DNA of 64,000 nucleotides, taken from assembly GCA_026874595.1 (NCBI GenBank), contig CM049317.1, positions 11,196,382-11,260,381 on the forward strand, given 5' to 3'. The notes under the pieces are model-generated. The model was not told the DNA's origin and did no database searches. It worked only from the letters and a program-made list of their open reading frames with translations. The position numbers and the translations under genes were made by a program. Positions 1 to 11,812 of this stretch are shown here, piece after piece. Positions within the stretch are counted from its first letter, which is position 1; each line of letters opens with the position of its first letter. The DNA comes from Sipunculus nudus (Eukaryota; Annelida; Sipuncula; Golfingiida; Sipunculidae).

Positions 1-2720
1 GTTAATGAAAATGAAGCAACAGGAGCCCTCACCTAATAAGAGAAAGTCTGCATACATTAAGTGCAACACCTTCAGTAAATCTTGATAGAAAGTGCCCCTT
101 AAATGTAGGAAATACAAGTATTTCCGAGACTTTCAGAAGATACACGTACTACCCGAGTGAATCAGTAATTACACGTATATTTGCATATATAAAGCCTGTT
201 CTAATAACGTCAATTCAAGATGCGATTATATGTTTGCTATTCTTACACCATTTTAGTAGGAAGTAAGAAACTTGGCAAAATCTTGTAATAAAGTTTTGCA
301 TGTTTTCGTACCAAATTGACATTCTTATTTGCATAGAATTCTTATTAAACATAGAAAAAAGCATGAGATATTATATAAGAGCTGTGCTGTGCAGAATATG
401 CAAGAATATATTTATGCAATAAATATTATATCCTAACAAGGATTCTACCTAGACATCAAGATCGTGCTCATGTGATATTAAACTTTCCTTGATTTTCTTT
501 GTAATAAGAACGGTTATTCCAAAATAAAACATTTCAGAAACTTGACGTCATATGCAGCAATTCACTGGCTGGACCTATATACCAATGAAATTTAAGTTAT
601 TTAAAATACAGATCAGTTCAGAACGTAGCTGAGGAAAAATAGGAGGTCAATTCTAGCTTGTCTGAACAGGGGACATTGGTGGATATTTTTATTGTAATTT
701 TTCTGCTGGTGGTTATTCATACATCAAAATACATTACTCTGAATACTTTCTGCATTCTCTCAGACAATATGTAAGAACGACTGTAGTGGCACTTATAGTC
801 TCTGTTCTCTGCACGCAAGCTGTGTTTACCTTTGTAAATTTAATCCAATTTAGAAAACATTACAATTTAATGAAATAGTGTCGAATGTATTCATTTCCTA
901 ATATCGAAATAATATATTCTGGATAGAGAACCGGCTCCAGTATCGAATGTATATTTATATCATTCAGCTTTCTGTAACCAATAACCGTCTGTTGTATCTC
1001 ATAAATGAACCAATGTATGATTCTGGATATAACTATTAGGCAGTCAAGGTAACTGTCACACTATAGTAATCACAGAATAACTCTTGCAGAGAGACGTTCA
1101 GACAGATGCAGTAATCCTATATTTAGAAAGTATTAATGCTTTAAGCAAGCTTTAGCTATGTATACTTGTATAAAATGTAAACCGACCATAAGAAAATGTA
1201 ACCCTATACAGATGGAGTGAAAAAAGTAGACATTGTAATTGAGACAATCATTTTGAAGCAGTAGAAACCAGTGTTTTTTTATGTGACACTAAATTAATCA
1301 AATAATACAACTGATTTACAGATTATGAAAGAAGGAAACTGAGGCATACTTCGTTAGTTTAAGGTTGTCAAGTCATTTGACCGTTATAAATTAGCTTTTG
1401 GGAATCATTCATAAAATCTTAAGAATATGGTAACGCATGTGAGAAGGGATGCTACATCGCCTGGCTTATATAACCCATGTACGGCAAGCATGCTCTCGTG
1501 TGAATTCTGCATTCTGCATTTTATATTTAATGGCAGACTATGTTCAGCCATAATCCGAACCATATGAAATGATAATATTATAAATAATAATGTCATGATT
1601 CTTCTCGTACAAATGTATTTTTGGAAATACCTCGTATTTAAACAGTCCATGTGAGTATTCACGATTTACCAAACAACCCGTCGTGCTTGTTTGTTGACTG
1701 ACTTAAGGGAATACTGTACACGAGGTTTCGTTCAGGGGAAACGCATTTGATATATATGGGACACTCTGTTCATAAAATTCCTAAGGCATAAAGCTCCTAA
1801 TGTCTTATGTACCCTTGACATTTTTACATGTGTACTTATCAAGATAGATTTGTAAACATATGAAAGGTTTACTTAAGTTTATAATCTTAATTATCAATGT
1901 AGCTAGTTTCATAACCAGAACGGGAAAAGGCCACAGATTGCTCGAGGGGTACTCGTTGGAGTCAACAGATGCTGGATAGCCTCCCATACAGAATAATTGT
2001 TGCGCTCCTTAATGTAACAATGGAATTCATTCCGTATCATGATCATAATTTAAGATGATTAGAGAAAGTCAATCCGCAAATGCACATTAGTGGCGTGGTG
2101 GATCATTTATGTAAGGTTATTCAACAGACATCCAATAGAACCGATTATCAGACTAGAAGTCCGTCGGAAATAGTCAGATTTAGGTTAATTTAGGATTGGA
2201 AAACATCAACATGTCCATGTTCAGCGTAAATAGATATACAGACACAGTGACCTGTTAATATTGTAAAGCAGATATTTTTTTCAGGATAGCCAATGTTATA
2301 TATACACGTGATTGTACACGTTCAGAAAATATTAATCTAAGGTATAAACTAAAAAATTAACATATTTTGTTACCTATAAGGTATACGCCTTTATAAAATG
2401 CTTATATTCTAATAGAGCACATAGGTTCATTGCAAGGGGTGACAGCACCAGGTTATTTGTGTGTGCATATCAACAGTTTTTGTTCGTATACACACTTGTC
2501 CATTCGATCAATTATAATCTTAGTAAACGTCGGATAATCCTAGGTATCACCAGACCTAATTGCCATTTATGTTTATTATGTGGTGTGGACAGATTAGAAC
2601 AGACACTTTTTTTCATATTTACAAGTGGTAAAATTTTAATTTTTATAACAATGAATGGGCGCAGTGGTATACAGTCCCCCCTAGGAGCTCTGCTTAGATA
2701 TGGTAACCTATTGATCTACA
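1..2720. other. Intergenic AT-rich sequence, no gene seen
   Basis: This stretch is AT-rich with stop codons in all frames. The few open frames of 60-90 codons are not flanked by convincing splice sites and have no recognisable motif. I see no tandem repeat or element boundary in it. Confidence 0.6.
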
Positions 2721-3140
2721 ATACACAGTAACTCTACACTCTACTACAATATATCATTGATAAATGCTCCGATGTTTCATACGACCAGAGTCCACTACGA
2801 GTACACACTGGGACCGGCTGACTCATAAACATGGCCGAACACAGGGAAAACCAGTATTGTAAGGTTTACGTCATGCTCCTGAAAATTCGATTGATATTTA
2901 TCAGCAGGAGAATCTATAAACTGGAGATTCCTTTAGACGAAAAAGCCATTGGCAAGATAATATTATACCTATGTAATTTCATATCTTGTTTGACACAAAG
3001 TTACACACTTGGGCGTGGGAGCATTCTTATGGAGAGGAGTAAGCCGTTAACACGAACAAACGGTTTGTTTGCGTGAGGAAAGTTCTTCCAGTCATTTGGC
3101 ATTGGTACGTTTCAATCACTATGCTTACGGTTGAATGTGT
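2720..3140. repeat. Duplicated segment A, copy 1
   Basis: This segment aligns by eye, in direct orientation, with 38000-38412. Shared landmarks are ATAAATGCTCCG, TTTCATACGACCAGAG, GACTCATAAACATGGCC and GGAGTAAGCCGT, in the same order and spacing. An ATG in a good context (AACATGGCC at about 2829) opens an 81-codon frame here. The second copy aligns without an indel over about 50 codons and then stops. Replacements between the two are numerous, so conserved coding is unlikely. It could be an old first exon or 5' region. I treat it as the outer anchor of the block 1/block 2 duplication. Confidence 0.65.
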
Positions 3141-3279
3141 TTAGAGATAAATCACAGTCAATCTGTCAATATGACTGCCTGTATGCTTATATTTTGCATG
3201 AAGGGTCAATGGGGTCGGATTTGGGTCGAATAGAGAACAGTATCTCAAGCATCAGTTGGGCCACAAATATATAAAGAGT

Positions 3280-5510
3280 TATTATTTCTAACCCCTCCCC
3301 CAAGCGGAGCGGGGAATATAGCGATCAGCTCCGTCTGTCTGTCCGTCGTGCCGTCCGTAAAAAAAATCTACTTCAAATTGTGGTAGCAGGAGCATTTGTT
3401 GCCTCCAGAGCTGATTAGGTAATGGTTACACTTTTATGATTTTACGATTTTATATGAATTTTTTATACAAAATTTTTACATCTCATATGCAACATTATTT
3501 TAAAAAAAGTTTCACTGGGATCTACTCGGATAACTTCCGAGGAATACGGCGGATTTGATAAAAGTCGACAGAAATATTAGTCAATATAATATCTCGCTTT
3601 ATTTTGATTTTCAGCAAAATCTACATATATTTATTATGGTAAGAGGTCACTAAACTTTGGTGGCACCATGATGACTTTCCAAAATTCTTATGGATTTTCA
3701 TGAAACTCAGTATGCATATTTACCAATAAAGCTTAGTGCCCAAATTATATTTTAGCAAAATTCATGCATATTTGATTGGGTCAGAGGTCATCGAATACAC
3801 AACGTTATGCACGTTTGCGGTGCTCGTGTTATGTATTGATTTATACAAACTTTTTACATTTAACATGCGACACACATCTTTCAAATGCTTCTTTCCTTAT
3901 GTTAGTGGGCATATCTTAAAAGGTCTCCTTTTCTTAACAGGTTAAGGTGACAGGTTGATGGATTGTGGGATTTATTTATGAATTTTATACTTAATGTCAA
4001 ACATTTATTTGCAATGCAATATCTTAACAAAGTGTTTCTAAAATCCATTTCTTATTATCAAGGCAGGTATATTTAATCGCTATCCTAGCTTGATGAGGTT
4101 TAGGTGCATTCTAAGTTCATTTTGTGATTTTTGTTCTGCACGTAGTATCTTTGTCAATGTTTCACTTTTCGAATTGGCAGAATATTAGGTTCTCTTATTA
4201 AGCCTGCACAAAGTGAACCGTTATTGTTTTCCATCAATTCTGTGACTGTGAGGGTGTGTGTGTATGTCATGGTGTGTGTACACATTTCTGACAAATTCGA
4301 TAGGCAGGGGATACAGTTCTCTGGACATTTTCTCTAGTTGTATCAGCCAAAACAGAGTTTTGTGGATAATATGTTTTCAGCCCACCGCCGCCGCCGCGTA
4401 GGTGTCCGGCGAACTCCTCCGTAACCGCTCGGCGGAATTTTACGAAACCCGGGATTATGCTCGGGTCACATGTGAACTGCTGTGCTCCGATTTTGTTTTG
4501 ACCTCTGAACTATCCTCTCTCCAGTGCGTCCATCTGTGCGTCTGTTTTGACACATTAACCTACCTATCTTGGGAACCATTTGACCGATCCGGAAAAAATA
4601 ATGCGCAAATGTAGCCCTTGGATACCTTTATAACATACAGAAAAATGGTGGCGCCACCTGCAACCATTTTTGCACAGCGTCCATCTGCTCATCTGCCTTG
4701 GGATAAAATCACCCATATCCTTCATTGGTTGGACTTATCCACCTGAAATTTTGCATGTGTATACATCCTGGACAGCTTTCTTGATTTTATGACAGGTGGC
4801 ACCACCTACATTCACTTTTACGCTTCAGACATTCAAGCTCATATCTCGGGAACCGTTTGACCGGTCCGGAAAAAAAATTGCACAAAAGTAACCCTTGGAT
4901 AGCTTTATAACATACATAAAAATGGTGGCGCCTGCTGCACCCTCTTTTGCACAGCGTCCGTCTGTGTGTCTGCTGTGGGATAAAATCTGTCATTTCTCTG
5001 CATTGGTTGGACTTATCCACCTAAATTTTTGCATGTACACACACCCTGAACAGCTTTGTTGATTTTATGACAGGTGGCGCCACCTACAATCTACTTTACG
5101 CTGCAGACATCCAAGCTCATATCTCGGGAACCGTTTTATCGATTGGGCCAAAGTTTGCATGTGTATAGATCTCACATAGCTCTTTGTCATACGCAAAACT
5201 GGTGGCGCCACCTGCAACCAGTTTTACACAGCTTCCGTCTGTTTGTCTGCCGTGGGATAAAATCACTCATATCTCGGCAGTGGTTTGACTTATATGCCTA
5301 AAATTTTACAGGTTTATACATCTTGGATAGCTTTCTTGATTTTATGACAGAAGGCGCCACCTACATTACATTTCGGCTTCAGACATTAATGCTAATATGC
5401 AACACACATCACTCTATTTCCCCTTGTTACTCAATCCATGCCTCATTTCACCCGTCCCACTCTGATTTCGGCGGATACACGTAGTCGCTTGTCGACTACC
5501 CGTATTCTAG
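3280..5510. repeat. Dispersed repeat with GGTGGCGCCACC modules
   Basis: It starts near a head of the form AAGCGGAGCGGGG...GCGATCAG followed by a GTCTGTCCGTC microsatellite, and ends near a CGTAGTCGCTTGTCGACTAC motif at about 5480-5500. The centre (about 4545-5400) is a tandem array of ~275-bp units. Each unit carries CTCGGGAACCGTTTGACC, a GGTGGCGCCACC palindrome (perfect at 4647, 5073 and 5201; degenerate at 4795, 4924 and 5347), TGCACAGCGTCCGTCTG, and GTGGGATAAAATC. A CCG triplet run sits at about 4385-4398. No coding potential is apparent. The repeat is absent from the corresponding interval of block 2. Confidence 0.6.
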
Positions 5511-5760
5511 TTAACTTTTAGGGTCATGTTATGGGAACTACTAGACGAAGCAGATATTTTTTAGTTGATTTTGAATGTTACTACTGATGCAGCATTCATG
5601 TGGTAGTGTTAACACCACACCTGCGATAATCAATATATTTGATTCGTCGCTTTTAAGTTCGCATCCCATTTTATTGTGAGGTGTATATATTATTTCTTTT
5701 GGATTTTTGTTAACAAAAATAATTCTTTCCTAGATTAATGCTGATGCATCGGTTCAAACT
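5510..5760 (+). promoter_or_regulatory. 5' flank of the Ig gene, shared with block 2
   Basis: This is the 5' flank or 5' UTR of the Ig gene. It aligns with 53880-54118 through GGTCATGTTATGGGAACT, CGCTTTTAAGT, GTGAGGTGTA and TTAACAAAAATAATTC. A polypyrimidine-AG (TTCTTTCCTAG, about 5724-5734) lies just before the start codon, so a 5' UTR intron ending here is possible. I could not identify a TATA box or initiator with confidence. Confidence 0.5.
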
Positions 5761-7750
5761 ATGGCAGGATCAGTTTGTTTGATTGGAATGCTGCAAAGGC
5801 TTATTGTTTGGACAATGCTTTGCATTGGTCTATCAACGCCTAGTAAGTGTCCGTAAAAAGATATTGTAAAGACTTTTTATTATAAAGACATACGAGAAAT
5901 AATTAAACTAAATATTTTTAGACTTAGATAACTGTCACACGATGTGTTAAGATAATAGATTAGAAATGCAAACATGTTGCAGGGTCACTTTAATTCATGT
6001 TTCCATAATGCATGATTTATTTGATAATAAAGTACTATAACAGCAAGAATTTCCTTTAACTATTGTAAGATTTTGTATTATTTTCTCAGAGACGATCCAT
6101 ACATCCCAGGTAAGAGGTCATGTTGGACAAGAGGGTATCCTTACCTGCCCTGTTACATCCATCGATAAGGACGCCTTCTCCTACTGGAAGAAACGATCAA
6201 TATTTGACAACTGGAACGAAATATGCCTGTGTGCTAACAATGCGTGTCACTCATTGAACACTGGACGTAAATTATGGTGTAAATTAAATAATGAGAAAGT
6301 GACGCTCTTAATTCCAAACACCACAAAGGAAGACGCAGGAGTGTTCGGGTGTGAACTTAATACACCCGGTGGACAGTTCCGTGTAGAGGTGCATTACATT
6401 GTTAACGGTACGACTATACTGTGCTTTTGTGTAAAATAATAACGACTTACTGGTATATTGTACACATTCTGCTTCTAATGCTTTGTGAGAGGATAAACAA
6501 ACGACCATTTATGTAAATTAAATTCATAATGATTAATCACATTATCAGCATAAAATACATTAAATGAGCAGAATGTGATTATTTTGATTTAAACAAACAG
6601 ATAAATGTATCATTCAGAATTATTTGTATAAAAAAACTGAAAATCTGAAAAGACACATGGAATTAAACATTAATCCTTGCGGAACTTGGACATACAGATC
6701 GGGACCAGGTTTATAATTGGCCGTATGTAAAAGAGGATGAAAGGCGTGGTATTTGGCTGTGTCATCTATGGATATTGTTATAAATGATTTAGGTTTTGTT
6801 CAATATCTCACTTAATTTTTTTATTTATTTTGTAGAGAGACAACCGCCATCTGAAAACAATACAGGCAATACTGCTTTGAAAAACATCGGATCAAAGGAT
6901 TGCAAGCAGAATTATAACACAGGTATAACGACGTGGCCTGTTATATGATAACGCCTAGCCTTAGGGCATATTCACGATATACGAATCTTCGTTTTCCAAC
7001 AGTTTAATCGCATTGCACACTTTATTTCGCTTATTCGCTACTCTCCTTATATATGAACTCACGTTTATTAATACGGTTGCATTCTCCATACCAATATAAT
7101 ACGGCAATTGGAATAAAATATTCAGTTTTAATTCATAATCATCGCATATAACATTTATTTATCGGTTCTGTAGATTTCGTGTGGAAGAGTGTTTGCTTTA
7201 TCTTAGCTGCCATGGTAGTTTGCTGTCTTGGAGCATTAGCAATGTTCTACTACTGCTATATCAAAAGGAAGAAACAAAGGCCGTAAGTTGAGTGTGACAT
7301 TACATAACATGACTCCGTACTTTTTCTCATAAAACGCATTATAAGAAAGTTCATCATCAGAACAAATAAAACAATTTTTGTCAATCCAGTCTTAAGGAAT
7401 ATTTCAAACATATGAAGATGTATAGAAAATAATGTTTATTGTTTATTCAAGTCGCAGATGTAACAATAAGAACACATAATCGCTCTTTATATTGTATACG
7501 TTGTATCAAACATTACAAAAAAATGGTCTTATATTAACAGGCATCTTAGATAACATGATGCTATATATCAGGTATTTTGAACAAAGGAAATGCTCTCAAA
7601 CCTGAGGGAAAGTTTTCTAGTGAGGACTTTTTTTTTGTATACAAGTCCTACATCAGGAAGAATATTAGCTTTTAATCTTTGTGGCTGTATAAACATTCTT
7701 TCTATTTAAGGATGCCTGAAGCGAAGGAAGAAGAGGTCAGTTTACAGTAG
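5761..7750 (+). CDS. Single-Ig-domain type I transmembrane receptor, 5 exons
   Basis: I join exons 5761-5842, 6090-6407, 6836-6922, 7174-7282 and 7711-7750. Every junction has GT...AG, the lengths sum to 636 nt, and they give 211 residues plus TAG. The first three introns are phase 1, as expected for a shuffled Ig exon. Residues 1-27 look like a signal peptide. Residues ~30-133 are a V-like Ig fold with Cys47, Trp60 and a DAGVFGC motif ending at Cys115; four extra Cys (73, 75, 80, 91) could form additional disulfides. Asn104 and Asn141 are possible glycosylation sites. Residues 134-167 form a short stalk, ~168-192 a membrane helix, and 193-211 a short basic-then-acidic tail without ITAM/ITIM tyrosines. 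The likely role is a cell-surface recognition or adhesion molecule; the ligand is unknown. A ruined paralogue lies at 54.1-57.2 kb. Confidence 0.85.
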
Positions 7751-9720
7751 AATTCGAGTAGTTAGTAAAATTACTGGTGCCAGTGAGGGACATACTTAGG
7801 AATTTTGTCTTCAGTTCCCAGTAATGAGGTAACATATAAAGGCCTTTAAACTTAACTGAAGACAATTTACTTTTGTATATAGTTGTAGGCTCTGAGATAG
7901 TGTCAGTGTCTTATTTGTACATGTGGAATTTGCGTATCAAAATTAAAAGTGAAAAGTTGAAAAAAATAGTACTTTCTGGTAGTTCACTGTTAACCCAGCT
8001 CAGACGATCTAGTATGTTTAAACCCCCAAAAAGACGATCCTATGAGTTTCCTGTGAGTTTTCCGGACCATTCCTTCTCAACTTTTTAGTTAACTAACAAT
8101 TAACCGAACACAAGTTTACAACCGTAACCGGCTTCTGTTACACAGGGGTAAAGCACGTACAGGACCCAAAGCTGGGATGATGTAAGTTCAAATCTCAGCC
8201 GAGGCGGTGAGCTTTTCACGGTCGGTCCCCACCCAGGTCGAGCGCTCCTCAGGCTTTATGGGAAAGTTTTGCCCCCAAAGCCGTTTATCACTCAAACGAC
8301 AGCGTCTTTGGGGGGGGGGGGGGTGGTCTCTCGATGTTATGACCCAGCAGTCGGCATGGTTACACTCCAGGACCCGCAGGTGCGGTAGACACGGGTTTCC
8401 TGTGATTTCAAAATGTTAGAAACGATTAATTAAAATAACCTGTATGCAACCTTTATCTGACAGAAAGGCTACTTTAAGAATCGTTCGCAGGCGTGTACGT
8501 AAAAGGGAATTTGCCCTAAAACAACTGTCGGACCATAAAAATACAAAAAAGTGAAACTACACTAAGGGAAGACGGGAACCCCATATATTTACAGTTTTCA
8601 TTTGAGAAATACACTAAACATGGAAATGTTAAATCATTTATTTTTTCTCAACGTTTACGAATGCCGCAACATGTCATAATATCTTGGAACGTTAATTTGG
8701 TACTCTTACTTTTTTTTTTCCTGATATGTGTTTTATATATGTACATTTATTTTATATTCACCAGTTTGTCCTGCTTTACATCTCCATCTGTTATACATCT
8801 TCTCAGAATTGAGACAGTGATATTTGATACCTGTTGTAAATGGCATACCCTTAATCACAGATGAATATTGCTTTGGTAAGATTCATGCATTTAATTCAGA
8901 TTATATATAGCGACAGTATTTGTTGTTTAATATACTACACAATATGCTGTAATAATATACTCCATTATTTTTTTGTTTAATGTTCAAACCATGTTATTTT
9001 TTAAAATACGTCGAAATATTTTGTATACTTTTTTATATACTTTTTTATTTGATATATGAATATGAGTAAAAAAATATCTAGACAATATCATGCGTTAGTT
9101 AATTTTATATCAGTATGACCTTGATAGAAGCTTGTGAATTGTTTATATTTGTGTATTCGAGTTGTTTTATTGTGAGTCAAATGAATCCGCCTTGTCAATA
9201 CTTAAGCACGTCAATAAGCACTATATTGGCCTAGTTTGGCAAAGTGATAGGCTACATATATTTACATAGTATCAGGCGAATTAAACCATTAACGTCGATC
9301 AGGTTCAAAATAGCACTCGTTTGTATTCTCCTACTCTCCAAGTACAAATACTATGTGCACTAGGCACAAAAACTTTTTCGCTAAGGACCATACCGTTTAT
9401 TGACAATGAATTGAATATTCGTATAGCTGCATGTAGATCGTTCATTTTCAACTTGCGCGGAGATAACGCGTGTAATCACAAGTTCAGGCTGAGAGAAATA
9501 CAAACAAAACGAGTTTGTAGCTAGGCATATATACAGTTTTGTCCGGTATTATATGAGCTAAGTTTGTGTTTATTAAAAACATATAATATATGATGATTTT
9601 AATACGATAAAACTAGTTACCACGAGAGAAAGTACTTTTATGAACACGTATATTATTTATTTATACTCCATGGGTCCAAAGCAAGCATAATATTTCGAAT
9701 CGGATGTCAAGTATCAATGT
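7751..9720. repeat. Duplicated segment C (3' flank of the Ig gene), copy 1
   Basis: This AT-rich, non-coding stretch downstream of the Ig stop aligns in order with 57240-58870. Landmarks are CTTTTGTATATAG, TTTATCTGACAG, GCGTTAGTTAATTTTATAT, CATTTGTATTCTCCT, and TTTATTTATACTCCATGGGT at about 9655-9675. A later SINE insertion interrupts it at 8057-8395. I found no gene in it. The polyadenylation site of the Ig gene is not obvious. Confidence 0.65.
8057..8395 (+). mobile_element. tRNA-derived SINE insertion with 10-bp target duplication
   Basis: The tRNA-like head has a B-box-like GTTCAAATCTCAGCC near 8190, followed by a body shared with 13192-13465 and 61188-61450 (GGTGAGCTTTTCACGG, GACCCGCAGGTGCGGTAGAC). 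The insertion is flanked by TTTCCTGTGA at 8047-8056 and 8396-8405. The paralogous segment near 57574-57583 has a single copy of that site and no SINE, so this insertion postdates the duplication. About 65 bp between the left target copy and the tRNA-like head are not seen in the other copies. A poly-G run lies at about 8310-8322. Confidence 0.75.
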
Positions 9721-9729
9721 ATATTGTTC

Positions 9730-10840
9730 AAAAATAATATATGTATACATCTCAGAAAGTCTTGTCGTACTCAAGACAGATAGACCATCTACAATAATTT
9801 TTGCAGTGAATGCTCCTGCTTATTCCTCAGGAGTGATTTGACATATCAGCATGAAATTATACATGTCGATACATCTCGGATAATTTTGTTGTATACAAGA
9901 CTTGTGGCGCCCTCTACGATTGTTTCATGCATCTGTGAACATAGCAGAAGAGTGGTTTAAAGTATCTACCTAAAATTTTGCATTTCCTTACATCTTTGTT
10001 GGTTTTCGCGTACACAAGACTGGTGGTGCCATCTACAGTCATTTATGTGTTTTGTGCACCCATGCCAGTATTTCAGCAGTGATGTTTGTGAAATTGGTAC
10101 TCAGGTTCAAAATGTTCAGTGCTTGCATTGCACATATACATATCACACGTGTACCACTATGCAAGAATTATACCTGATGTGTATCCTATTGCACAGGTTC
10201 GCATTAGGCCTGTAGGCCTTGTTAAGTATTCCGACCAAGTGAGTATAGTTCTTGGCATTTGAAATAATATTATATTTCTAAAAGTTCCTGAACCTGCTAT
10301 AAATTTTCTTTTTTATGATGCTATTGTATCATAATACGCTATGCCGTATACCCAGAAAACCTGACTCAAGAGAAGTTAGATGTATCGGCTTCATATTTTG
10401 ACCTGTCCATACATATTTGATGGCTTTTTCGTACACAAGATTCATGTCGCCACCTACAATCACGTTTGCACAGTGTTTGTCCCTACTTATATCTCAGGAG
10501 GGATATGAATTTGATATATCAGCCTTGAATTGTTCATAGCTGACAAGGCTTAAGTGTGAAAGGCATTTGCCCCGAGTGAACCAAAACAAATTTCTGGCCC
10601 CAACATCTGCACTGAGTGAACTCTTGACCTGCACCTGGCTGCACTGAGTGAACTCTTGAACTGTACCTGGTTGCACTGAGAGAACTCGACCTGCTGCATA
10701 ATTTGATATAGTTGGCAGTCTGCAAAAGCTATAAATAGATCAATACTGACCTTTGGCCTATAGCCAAATCTGAAATAGTTGGCAGTCTGCCAAACCATAT
10801 ATAGATACAGACACAATCTCGACCTGTTGGTTAATCTGTT
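9730..10840. repeat. Dispersed repeat with degenerate GGTGGCGCCACC modules
   Basis: This resembles the 4.5-5.4-kb repeat. It has repeated phrases of the type CACAAGACTGGTGGTGCCATCTAC, CCTAAAATTTTGCA and ATATCTCAGGAG, with degenerate palindromes near 9904, 10021 and 10444. At about 10600-10690 there is a short tandem array of a ~33-bp unit containing CACTGAGTGAACTCTTGA. It interrupts duplicated segment C/D relative to block 2. It is non-coding. Confidence 0.55.
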
Positions 10841-11516
10841 TACACATACTGAAAGGCTTTTTTACAGTGCCTTTTTTCGAGCTGGTATATCCATAAGATT
10901 TTTTTTATCGAACTGTTTAGAATAATAAAAGATGAACTCCATTCATTGTTAAAAATTAAGTAATTCTGCCAACGATCACTTAGGAAACTCAATGTGATGA
11001 TGACCGATGACCCTCGTACAGAAAAGGTTGATACAGGTGGCCCCACCAATACCTCAATTTTATATTTGATTCATGTGACCAACATTTGAATAAAATTTGG
11101 TGATGAAAGATCCAGCCGTTTCTGATATTGTAATTTTAGTATCCTTTATGGTCTGTGCCTAAGTTCAGCTTCCTGTAACTCGGCGAAAATTAACTAAACT
11201 GGAACCGCTGGAAACTTGAGAGAGATTTTTTTCTGAGATTATTCCTGTAAAATATTGAACAATTTACCTGGACAGTTTCGGAGAAAAAGATGCAGATAGC
11301 AAAAAAAAAAAAATTAATAATAATAATAATAAAATAACCAAAATCCGATAGAGTTTTCTAGATGACTCATTTTTTGCATAAAATTTGTTGATGACAGCTC
11401 CTGCCGTTTCTGAGAAAGTATGGTTTAACGTACGGACGACGGCCGATGGTCGACGCTTCACGATCGTATATGCTCACAGGTTCGCTAATAAAATCAACAA
11501 ACGTTTAAGGAGACAT

Positions 11517-11523
<7 letters not shown>
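10841..11523. other. Non-coding sequence between repeats
   Basis: No gene is apparent. It has diffuse phrases also seen in the neighbouring repeats (AATTTGGTGATGA, GACAGCTCCTGCCGTTTCTGAGA) and a (TAA)n run near 11315-11332. Confidence 0.4.
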
Positions 11524-11564
<41 letters not shown>

Positions 11565-11571
11565 TATATTC

Positions 11572-11613
<42 letters not shown>
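11524..11613. repeat. (TA)n microsatellite
   Basis: About 90 bp of almost pure TA dinucleotides, interrupted once by GCATATATTCATTTA. It is one of several long TA tracts in the window. Confidence 0.95.
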
Positions 11614-11616
<3 letters not shown>

Positions 11617-11812
11617 GAAGATGACATAACATTAACAGCGATGAGAAGGAAGTTGTACTAACTGAACATGAGGAACTCTTTAAATGTTATATGCGGAACA
11701 ATATAATTTTGATGAATTCTATTAAACTGAACATTACTTATAATACACATGAAACTTTTGTCGGTATATAAATGCGTAAATGTTGCAGTACTCCTCTCTT
11801 CGAGCAGAGGGT

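Noticed and set aside
11385-11624. 79-codon frame ending in alternating Ile-Tyr residues
   Set aside because: The C-terminal half is translated (TA)n microsatellite.
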